64,000 nt of DNA from Alligator mississippiensis. Taxonomy: Eukaryota; Chordata; Crocodylia; Alligatoridae. The stretch lies in NCBI RefSeq assembly GCF_030867095.1, contig NC_081831.1, positions 63,130,716 to 63,194,715 on the forward strand, written 5' to 3'. A program made the translations under genes and the position numbers. Positions 58,901 through 64,000 of this stretch are shown in pieces. The number at the start of each line of letters is the position of its first letter. The first letter of the stretch is position 1. The notes beneath the pieces were generated by a model. That model did no database searches, was not told the origin of the DNA, and saw only the letters and a list, made by a program, of their open reading frames with translations.

Positions 58901-61900
58901 TACTGGAAAAAGCAGGGGTTGCTGACATGGCAGAGAACATGTAACTCATAACTTCCACTGAACAGTGGTCACTCCCATTTCACACAAAAACTTCAATTAG
59001 GATTGAAAAAGAGAGAGAGACACTGCTAAAAAAGAAAGCAAGAAAGAGGGGTTAGCTTTTGCCTTGTACCCCTGGAGAGGATTATCACCATTTCCTACCA
59101 ATCCACTACAAAGGGGTGGGAGAGCAAGCCTGGAAGCACCCTTGTGCAAGAGGCTTCTGGTTTCTGTAACACTCGGTTCTTGCATGTGAGACTGATTCTG
59201 TTCTTCCCTTCCTAGGATTCTCACGGGTATGGAGCCTCCTTTGCCTTCAGACACTCAGAAAAATCTTCTTTACCTTTCCTCCATCTACACTCAAGAAGGA
59301 AGTTCCCTCTCCAGTCCAGGGTCTTCTTCAGATACTAGAGGACAGCCAATTTATACAATTGAGAGCCTACAGTGGAAGGCCAGGCAAGTTAATCTGGCCA
59401 AAGTGCAAGGCCAGATGGCAAAAAGGCAAGAAACTGTACTGGGTGGAGGCGAAGATGAAGAAGAGGGAGAGGAAGGAGATGAGGAGGAAGAAGAGATGGA
59501 AACAGAGTCACCTTCTTTGGAAGAGCTCCTGCATCCTGTGAACACGTTGGCTGTAGCTGAGAAAAGGGCTGCACTGCAAGGATCTGTTTGGCAAATTAGT
59601 TCAGGTAAAAAGGTCACAGACTTCCTCGCTCTCCCTTTCTCACCAGCAGGTGTCATTTGAAATGCAGAGGCTCCTGCAGACTGAAGCTTGTTTCAAAGCC
59701 ACGTCCATGCCATGCCCCTGTAAACTTCATTTTTCCAGCCTTCCATTTGCATATAGATGTCTCTTCTCTAGCAGTGCCTTAAACTAGGATTGCTTCTTTT
59801 ATGTCCATGTAGTTAATGTTTCATTAACTTCATCATCAAGCATCACCCTCTGTGGTTAATATTCCAGTGTAGCTGATTGATGGAGGAGTGGCTGCCAACT
59901 AAGCAGTAAAGAAACACCAGTGCTTCACGGACTGCAGCAAGATGTGCCAAAACCTTCCACTTATCAGACTGGAATCACCAAAAAGATCACTGGGATCACT
60001 AACCCCTGGCATGGATGTTGTTTATTAGTGATGTATTTAGGTGCTTTCCAAGCAGCTGCCATTTCCCAGGAAGTTTACAGTCTACATAGACAGCTGGCAG
60101 AGGGATGGACCAAGACAGTAAAAGGGAGTGACCTAGCAGTTTAGCAAGTGCTTCGTTACTTCCCTGACTCCGCTGCTCTTTGCCAGTTTAGACTTGCTGG
60201 GGTTTTTTGGAAGGTGTGATAGTATTCTAAGATTTACTGTGGTCATGGGTGAAGTGTGACTGTAGGAGGGTCTTGCAGAGAGGGAGTCTGGGTAGAGAAG
60301 AGCCTGGGAAGTTTGGTCTGGGGAGACACTCCAGGCCCAGGGCTGCCTCCAGGCCCAGGGCCCGTCTGGGAAAGACAGTTAATATTTCTGCCTTCCATCA
60401 GAGAGAAATTTTTCTGAGTAAAAATATCCTTGGTTGTTGGAGCAGCTCTGCCTAGTTAACCTGACGTGGGCAGCTTACCGGAGATGAATGCTTTCCACCT
60501 TACAGTTTGAATCATATAAAAAGGAAAAATGCATATGAAGCCCCCTCCCTGCTGTCTGACATCTTTAAGTAGCTTGTTAGGTACTTTTCATGACGTTTTT
60601 GTTTATATCTGACTTGTAAAAAAAATGTAACGTTGGCCCAAAGTACATCAATATAGTTCTGGACCTAAAAAAAAATTGCAAAAACTCTCCCTCTACCCAG
60701 TAGAGTAGAAGCAGATGACTGTATCCAGGTGATTCACAGCCCACTAAATTCATAGCAGGTTGCTGTATTTCGGGATGAGCTGCTCAACTCTTTGCTGTGG
60801 TTTTACTTCAGAGAGCCTCGCTTCTCTTTTTGGGTGGATGTGTCAGTGGGCCCACAGACCTGATGGAGAAGTGGTGCCCTCTGAAGTAAAAGCCACGGTA
60901 GTCAGGTGAAGTGCTGCAGCTGTACTGCACAGCTGTTTGCTTTAGCTGTGTATGCTCCCAGTTAGTTTGCAAACTCTCAGCTTCACAGGGAGTACGAAAC
61001 CTAAGCTGGCAGCTATCCAGGTTCTGCTGTACCACAGCATTTCATCGTGGTAGTGATGTTTTGCCGTGGCCTGCAGTATTTAGTAGTTGACCCTGCAAGG
61101 GAGAGAACTTGCTTCACAGACATGGCAACATGTATCTCAAAGTTGCAACAAAAAGCACCAAACACTACTTGTGCCATCCTTTAATTGTGTTACGGTGTCA
61201 CCTGGAACCGCCATCACAGATGAAAGCAGTGTTTTACCTCATGCTCTAAAGCCACGAAGCCACAGTCCTTGCCTACTCAAAGAGCCTGGTCCTAGTTTCT
61301 GTTTGAGAACTGGGAGCAAGTTCTGCCTGGCAAACAAGGGTCCCCAGTGTTTTGTTCACATTTTGTGCATGGCTGAAATAGAGTCTTTCTAGGGCCAAGC
61401 TGGGCATTGACATTGTCTTAATGGTTCTGCCCTCAGTAAGTAGCTCATGGCAGGTGGGGTGGGTGCTGCACTTGACGTTTCCATGTACAATAACTTCCTT
61501 ACTAGGAATTTTACCTTTTGAGATCACTTTCCCATCCGTCCCCTGCCACCACCCATCACCATTCCAGAGTCAACAGCCCATCATAGGAAAGTAAGTGAGA
61601 CTGAAACCTTTGCTTTCCACATAGCAGTTGCATCTTTCATTCAGCTCCTGAAACCTAACTCAGCAACAAGTCTCTTCTTATCTGTGAAATTTTGAATCTG
61701 AGGGGAAAAATGATGAGTATGGATGGTCTGTTTTTAGAGTGCAAGGCTCCCAGTCAAATGAAGGAGCAGGTTGTGGTGGAGGGGATACAGCAGTGTTGGC
61801 TGTCACTGTAAGAACCTACCTGTAAACCGGAAGAGAGGGTTTGTATTTCCCCAGGGTCTTTGTGGGTCTTTTCCTTTTGCCTGCCTTCCCCACACCTGCA

Positions 61901-62929
61901 GTCTCACGCACACAATTCTTGCAGGCTATTCAGAATTCCCCAGCGTCTGTCCTCTTGCCTTTCCATTTTGTAGCCTAAGTTCCCATATCCAACCAACACT
62001 GAATTTTCCTATTGCCCTTGGGTTGAGACTTTTGAATGATTCTTCAGGAATTTAGCAGAAAATTCTTGCAGGTCAGTGGGAGTTGGGTGCTGAAATTTCA
62101 TAAACTCTTGCAACTTGTGTTTTACCTGTCTTGTCTACGGCATGTTTGTTCCAACTGTTCCCTCCCTCTTGAATTAAAAAAAAATATGTCCCATGTCCTT
62201 TCTTTGCTGTTGGGGACCCTGGCAAAGAGGTTATCATGGATAGAAACCACTGGAACAAGCTGTGGGGGGCAAATATGCAATATTCAGATCTCTAGAAGGG
62301 AGAAAAAGTTTTACATGTATGTGAGTGGCTTCTTCTATGTACAAAACCTTGTGTTTTTTTTAAGAGAACAAATTAGGTGCTTTCCTGAAATTTGCTAAGT
62401 AATACATGTGTATTGCTGCCTTCATTTCAAACACGTCAGAACTCAGGTAATAAGAGGAAAAAAAAGTGTTCTAGAACGTTGGTTTTTAGAGCCTGGAAAT
62501 GTTTCCTTAACCTGATCAGCATGAAGTATATACTGTTGCAGTATAACATTTTTCCTGTTGTCTTACGTGGCACAGTGATCTTTTCATGGAGCAATAGTGA
62601 TTAGAAATAAAATTAAGAGGAGATAAGATGTCCTGCTGTATCGATGCCACGCTATTTGCACAAAATCTAAAATGAATGTACAGCTTATAAATGGATACGT
62701 ATACATATGTATATACATATACATTTGAAGTCAACTTAGAGCACAGGCTTCCAGTTCATGCATTGAATGTTTTTTCCAACCTAGATGAAGTACAATGGAA
62801 AGACTTCCCTCTTGGGAAACTCCCCGGTCAAGCAGATGAACCTGATGGTCTCATGGTGGAGCATTATTCTGTGATGTCCCTGATCGATCAGCCAATGACA
62901 AGAGATGAGAGGCATTCTCCCAGTATGAA
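31867..62929 (+). CDS. LAS1L: LAS1L, pre-rRNA ITS2 endonuclease subunit (partial at the 3' end)
   Basis: LAS1L is the HEPN nuclease that, with the kinase NOL9, cuts ITS2 in the nucleolus and associates with PELP1, TEX10, WDR18 and SENP3 in 60S maturation. Twelve exons with GT-AG junctions join in one frame: 31867-31994, 34844-34969, 35180-35249, 36462-36543, 38337-38534, 39370-39416, 46211-46320, 56158-56243, 56709-56918, 58481-58613, 59216-59604, 62785-62929. They encode 574 codons plus two bases. The HEPN domain covers about residues 5-155 ([22 protein letters not shown]; catalytic R119 and H124 in LRHDLTH). Further LAS1 blocks are [31 protein letters not shown] and [11 protein letters not shown], then [12 protein letters not shown]. 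Acidic runs lie in exons 5 and 11. Human LAS1L is 734 residues; this copy has shorter acidic linkers and lacks the terminal exon, probably beyond 64 kb. The start is the first ATG in the CpG island and aligns with the conserved VVAW block. Confidence 0.96.
32200..32440 (-). mobile_element. CR1 3' region, antisense
   Basis: On the minus strand the blocks GTTTGCCTTCC, CTACCTGGGATCTCTTGAGC and CTTTGCCTGTGGCAGGC follow the same order as the sense copy starting near 32566. It is a second CR1 3' UTR-type fragment in opposite orientation. Confidence 0.65.
32566..33190 (+). mobile_element. CR1 3' end, sense, split by a hAT insertion
   Basis: Contains 'ggtttgccttcccctgtag', 'aggctctcttgagcatatag', 'gtgttaggtctgttgtgtca' and then the CR1 ending 'catggggttggactag', which resumes after the inserted hAT (32822-33142) as 'gactggatgacctctgga', 'ggccccttccagccctg'. 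No coding part remains. Confidence 0.75.
32822..33142. mobile_element. hAT-like element inserted into a CR1
   Basis: The left end is CAGTGTTTCTCAGCCCATGG and the right end read inward is CAGTGATCCTCAACC. The flanks actaggat and act-ggat form the target duplication with one indel, and together they restore the CR1 sequence 'ggactggatgacct'. Non-coding, 321 bp. Confidence 0.85.
33350..33424 (-). mobile_element. CR1 3' fragment, antisense
   Basis: 'tgtccaacctctccttgaag' and 'tgatggagagtccacaactt' are the reverse of a CR1 3' region block. Short. Confidence 0.5.
33425..34492 (+). mobile_element. CR1-like 3' region enclosing a tandem array
   Basis: Starts with 'gattggacaagtttttggag' and 'gaaaaaggcatcag' and ends with 'atgggcaagatggaccc' ... 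'ggcagttcttatgttct', the beginning and end of a reptile CR1 3' UTR. Between them lies the tandem array 33600-34430. Confidence 0.55.
33600..34430 (+). repeat. about four diverged tandem units of roughly 180-210 bp
   Basis: The phrase 'acaggcctattt' (or a close variant) recurs near 33627, 33806, 34016 and 34227, and 'gtcaaaggtt.aaaactag' and 'gagcacac.gggcagtg' recur in step. Units differ by perhaps 20-30%. Non-coding. Confidence 0.8.
34844..34969 (+). CDS. LAS1L: LAS1L exon 2
   Basis: Acceptor TATCTGTAG, donor AG|GTAAGA. Encodes [18 protein letters not shown] to YGLALV, a HEPN helix pair. Confidence 0.95.
35180..35249 (+). CDS. LAS1L: LAS1L exon 3
   Basis: Acceptor TACACACAG, donor GAG|GTAAGT. 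Encodes [20 protein letters not shown] (human RFVNLISERK). Confidence 0.95.
35250..36461 (+). other. LAS1L intron 3
   Basis: No further gene or repeat recognised. Open frames on both strands near 36.0-36.2 kb look like chance. Confidence 0.5.
36462..36543 (+). CDS. LAS1L: LAS1L exon 4 (catalytic HEPN motif)
   Basis: Acceptor CTTTTTAAG, donor AAAAG|GTAAGT. Encodes [20 protein letters not shown] with the R-x4-H nuclease signature intact. Confidence 0.96.
36668..36826 (+). repeat. ancient interspersed repeat, second copy
   Basis: 'gcctgaggaagggcgtatga', 'gcccaaaagcttgcaaataa', 'cctaataagagatatcatct' and 'gtagaccaacatagctaaaa' form a block order I know from a widespread vertebrate repeat. It shares its 3' half with 11108-11252. 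Confidence 0.6.
36827..38336 (+). other. remainder of LAS1L intron 4
   Basis: GC-richer at 36.9-37.6 kb with a 156-codon frame of no recognised family. 'aaccctttccttgctttgtg' occurs at about 37619 and again at about 38635 (intron 5), so a short dispersed segment is shared. Confidence 0.45.
38337..38534 (+). CDS. LAS1L: LAS1L exon 5
   Basis: Acceptor TTCACCTGCAG, donor CATG|GTGGGT. Encodes [13 protein letters not shown], then an acidic Glu/Asp/Thr stretch and the start of the LKDKEFHE helix. Confidence 0.92.
39105..39190 (+). mobile_element. CR1 3' terminal fragment
   Basis: 'gcctatgcagggggtcagac' and 'tcgatgatctgttgagatct' match a CR1 3' end in sense orientation. Confidence 0.6.
39370..39416 (+). 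CDS. LAS1L: LAS1L exon 6 (47 bp microexon-sized)
   Basis: Acceptor GCTTCTTTCTAG, donor GGG|GTAAGT. Encodes [16 protein letters not shown], aligned to human ERARELLVSYEEEQF. Confidence 0.92.
39417..41002 (+). other. first part of LAS1L intron 6
   Basis: No exon or identifiable repeat. Confidence 0.5.
41003..41288. mobile_element. fold-back MITE
   Basis: The left half (GCTGCCTATATACGTG ... TAATTAAAACACCTC ... AGCCCCTGCAGGTTTAA) is repeated inverted in the right half (inward GCTGCCTATGCATGTG ... TAATTAAAACACTCC ... AGCCCCTGCAGGTTTAA). The arms are about 130 bp with almost no spacer. Superfamily not determined. Confidence 0.8.
41289..43699 (+). other. LAS1L intron 6, no gene seen
   Basis: AT-rich, with no recognisable exon or repeat. 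Confidence 0.5.
43700..44203. mobile_element. MITE-like DNA element with 'gtgtatctacatgtgca' ends
   Basis: The left end is GTGGGTGTATCTACATGTGCA. The right end read inward is GAGTGCATCTACACATGCA. The ends are about 500 bp apart with a GC-rich, Pro/Ala-like non-coding middle. Confidence 0.65.
44748..45651 (+). mobile_element. hAT-like element, longer copy (904 bp)
   Basis: Left terminus CAGGGGTGAGTAAAA, right terminus read inward CAGGAGCGGGAAA. The flanks atcaagat and agcaagac agree at 6 of 8. Same family as 14131-14274. The interior carries a GT run (about 45041-45058) and a long C/A-rich 'ccacacccc' tract (45110-45280). No transposase frame. Confidence 0.85.
45041..45280. repeat. GT run and C/A-rich low-complexity tract
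   Basis: A nine-unit GT run followed by irregular 'ccacacccacat' repeats inside the hAT-like element. It generates Pro/His/Thr-rich artefact frames. Confidence 0.85.
45716..45975 (+). mobile_element. CR1 LINE internal fragment (endonuclease-RT linker)
   Basis: Forward translation [20 protein letters not shown], then [12 protein letters not shown] and [18 protein letters not shown] matches the CR1 block LLLTNREELV..SDHEMVEF..DFRRANFGLFRDLLGRIP. An internal piece without ends. Confidence 0.85.
45976..46165. repeat. GC-rich unidentified repeat-like segment
   Basis: 'gccgtcccggggggtgaatt' to 'cgcatccagggcgtgtgg' is much more GC-rich than the flanks and ends 45 bp before exon 7. It looks inserted but I cannot name it. 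Confidence 0.35.
46211..46320 (+). CDS. LAS1L: LAS1L exon 7
   Basis: Acceptor TGTCTCATGCAG, donor CAG|GTATGG. Encodes [20 protein letters not shown] to IKDLVQEN. Transposon-derived sequence lies close on both sides. Confidence 0.94.
46411..47392. mobile_element. hAT-like element with a very long internal inverted repeat
   Basis: Outer ends TAGGAGTGCACTAATA and, read inward, TAGAGGCGCACTGATA. The 7-mer attttac flanks both ends. Inside, CTGGTAAGTCTGTTGTGG at about 46524 is repeated perfectly inverted at about 47222, and similarity continues for some 250-280 bp per arm around a spacer of roughly 170 bp. Non-coding. It lies 90 bp downstream of LAS1L exon 7. Confidence 0.85.
47393..47825 (+). other. 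LAS1L intron 7, no feature
   Basis: Nothing recognised in this short stretch. Confidence 0.4.
47826..47936. repeat. possible SINE fragment
   Basis: 'tctgcagtgctttcaacctg' followed by 'aggatcttcaggcattgtg' resembles the 'gtgctttacatctgaggatct' end of an inverted MIR-type SINE. Weak. Confidence 0.35.
47988..48197 (+). mobile_element. short hAT-like element, second copy of the 373-593 family
   Basis: Begins CAGTGGGGGTCAACC with a GGCATGCTACAAATTAG continuation shared with 373-593 (minus). Flanked by gcttagag and gcctacag (6 of 8). Confidence 0.7.
48206..48672 (+). mobile_element. hAT-like element next to the previous one
   Basis: Left end CATAGTTTCTCAACCTG followed by a 'tgtacccctggggatatgcg' block. 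Right end read inward CAGTGTTTCTCAACC. Flanks gcctacag and gcctagag (7 of 8). 467 bp, non-coding. Confidence 0.85.
48673..56157 (+). other. rest of LAS1L intron 7
   Basis: About 7.5 kb without a recognisable exon, RNA gene or repeat. A 164-codon frame at 49225-49719 and a 173-codon minus frame at 52880-53401 show no known family. Confidence 0.45.
56158..56243 (+). CDS. LAS1L: LAS1L exon 8
   Basis: Acceptor CAATTTCTCTAG, donor GATG|GTGAAT. Encodes [20 protein letters not shown] (human AVLDAFLDDGFLVPTFEQL). Confidence 0.95.
56709..56918 (+). CDS. LAS1L: LAS1L exon 9
   Basis: Acceptor TTTTTTTATATAG, donor CCA|GTGAGT. Encodes the strongly conserved [18 protein letters not shown] and the [10 protein letters not shown] helix. 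Confidence 0.96.
57188..57840 (-). mobile_element. CR1 3' region, antisense
   Basis: 'gggctgaaagggacctcagg' and 'ctatctagtccaaccccgtg' mark a CR1 3' end at about 57188. The sequence up to about 57840 reads as the reptile CR1 3' UTR and explains the 145-codon minus-strand frame there. In LAS1L intron 9. Confidence 0.7.
58003..58330. mobile_element. MITE-like DNA element ('gtttgtctacacta' end)
   Basis: Left end GGGTTTGTCTACACTA, right end read inward near CAGGTCTATGCTATTA, 330 bp apart. Non-coding. In LAS1L intron 9. Confidence 0.5.
58481..58613 (+). CDS. LAS1L: LAS1L exon 10
   Basis: Acceptor CCTTTTTCTAG, donor CT|GTAAGT. Encodes [20 protein letters not shown], matching human SLDWPRMVESCLGSPCWAS. 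Confidence 0.95.
59216..59604 (+). CDS. LAS1L: LAS1L exon 11
   Basis: Acceptor CTTCCCTTCCTAG, donor TTCAG|GTAAAA. Encodes [12 protein letters not shown], then an acidic run from [20 protein letters not shown], then [16 protein letters not shown]. The acidic run is shorter than in human. Confidence 0.95.
59605..62784 (+). other. LAS1L intron 11
   Basis: 3.2 kb. A SINE-type tail ('ccaggaagtttacagtctac') lies at 60030-60110. A short near-tandem duplication of 'tccaggcccagggc' is seen at about 60329-60362. An alternating TATACATATG tract lies at 62695-62725. No other gene. Confidence 0.5.
60030..60110 (+). repeat. amniote SINE-type tail
   Basis: 'tgtatttaggtgctttccaa' then 'ggaagtttacagtctacata' and 'gacagctggcag' match the family seen at 4030, 5200 and 13325. 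Confidence 0.45.
62785..62929 (+). CDS. LAS1L: LAS1L exon 12
   Basis: Acceptor TTTCCAACCTAG. Encodes [18 protein letters not shown] to MSLIDQP, matching human RWDTFPLGRMPGQ and LLDQP. Donor AA|GTGAGT; if unspliced, the frame stops two codons later at TGA 62931-62933. Confidence 0.93.
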
Positions 62930-64000
62930 GTGAGTAGTGTTGGGATGGGGGCTGTCTGCGATTGGATCATCAAATGTATATTATCCAAGTTCAGGGCTTA
63001 TGGTGTTGCAAGAAGTTGGATACCTATATATTTCTAGTGGTTTGAGCAATACTTGAAATTGTTCCCTTTGCTTTCCAAGTTTGCGTTTCATTTATTGTTG
63101 CACCAATGAGAGTAGTGCAGAGGGCAAAGTTGTGGAGGCTGGGAGGACAAGGAAGGGTAATGTCTGACCTTGAGTGTGTTTGGAAGGAAAAAGGTAGGAG
63201 GCTTAGAGACCTTCGCTGGGTAACATCAACTGCTGACAACTTGGATTATACCAATATCCTGTTAGCTTAGTGTGCAGATTTATTCAGTGACAATCAGTGA
63301 ATGAAAAATAGGGTAAAATAGGGTTTTACAATATCCACAGTCCCCTCTTATGTGCTTAAGAAACTGTAAAGTTAATTTTAAAACTCCAGATATGTGTTTC
63401 AGGAAGCAGTTGGTTAAAGAATATGTGTTCTAATACTATAGAACTGATTTTTTTTTTCCCCAAAAGCGTCAACAGCCTTATATAGTAGGCATAAGCAAAC
63501 AGAAACTTCTCTCTTTATATACTGTACACGGATGCTATGAAATATTTACTGAATGGGGTCATTGTCAGCTCATGGCAATTATCCAGTCCTCTGCTTAACC
63601 CAAGATAAATCAGACCTCCTTGTGGGCTGTTCCCAGCATTCATAGAGTTGCTGAAAACCTTCAGAAAATTTGAGTGGCTTGTAATAGGACTGAAATCATT
63701 ATTGGTTGGCAGTGATATGTAAGGTTGCTAACCGTCTCCAGTGTCTTGCAAAACCACTCCTGAAAGCAATGGCTGACACCTGAGTGGAAGAATCCTACCT
63801 GCAGCTGATCCTTCTGCTGCCTTTTCTCCGTAGACAGTCTCAGGATAACTTTGAGAGACATTTGTGTAATCGCCACCATGATAAAAGCAGCTCCTTGTTT
63901 CCTAAGACTTTGTTTTCTGTTTTGCAGCTCATGGGTTGGTTTTTTATTTTATTTTATTTTAACTGTCTGAAAGCTAAATGCTGTTGTGTCAGTGGAGAGA
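62930..64000 (+). other. LAS1L intron 12 or 3' region, truncated by the window end
   Basis: Follows the exon 12 donor. A good acceptor (CTGTTTTGCAG) ends at 63927, but the frame after it soon runs into a (TTTTA)n tract (about 63938-63960) and a stop, and does not resemble the LAS1L C-terminus. The true last exon is probably beyond 64000. Confidence 0.4.

Noticed and set aside
59351-59656. 101-codon Ser-rich minus-strand frame
   Set aside because: Antisense shadow of the acidic run in LAS1L exon 11.
63928-63970. Candidate LAS1L exon 13
   Set aside because: The acceptor is good, but the frame reads into a (TTTTA)n tract and stops after 14 codons, unlike the known C-terminus.

Overview
This is a vertebrate nuclear window. 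The repeats (CR1 LINEs with reptile-type 3' ends, many short non-autonomous hAT elements, CORE-SINE/MIR copies) fit a sauropsid, and I judge a crocodilian most likely (inference, about 0.6). Intron sizes and the hAT load argue against a bird. Only two protein-coding genes are supported. They are divergently oriented, with their start codons about 11.5 kb apart.

1-17.2 kb: no convincing gene. It holds SINE/MIR fragments, a short hAT element, a GT and an AAAAC microsatellite, a CR1 LINE 3' end (about 6.0-7.1 kb, minus) and small palindromic repeats. 17.2-20.4 kb (minus): a two-coding-exon voltage-gated K+ channel of Kv3/KCNC (Shaw) type, 431 residues. It has an intact T1 zinc site, TVGYGD filter and six membrane segments, but an altered S4 and a very short C-tail. 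20.4-31.6 kb: intergenic, with a possible 5' UTR exon for the channel, an L1-clade endonuclease fossil, a Myb/SANT-like pseudogene and another hAT copy.

31.6-64 kb (plus): LAS1L, the HEPN endonuclease that cuts pre-rRNA in ITS2. Twelve coding exons join in one open frame (574 complete codons). They start in a CpG-island promoter with CCAAT, ETS-like and GC boxes. The last exon probably lies past the window edge. The HEPN R-x4-H motif is intact.

The LAS1L introns are full of fold-back and nested elements: inverted CR1 3' ends with a hAT inserted into one of them (intron 1), a roughly 208-bp tandem array that appears to sit inside a CR1 3' region (intron 1), a fold-back MITE and a long hAT (intron 6), and, just 90 bp after exon 7, a hAT-like element made largely of a long inverted repeat. 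No operon logic applies. The two genes have no evident functional link: one acts in neuronal or excitable-cell membranes, the other in nucleolar ribosome assembly.
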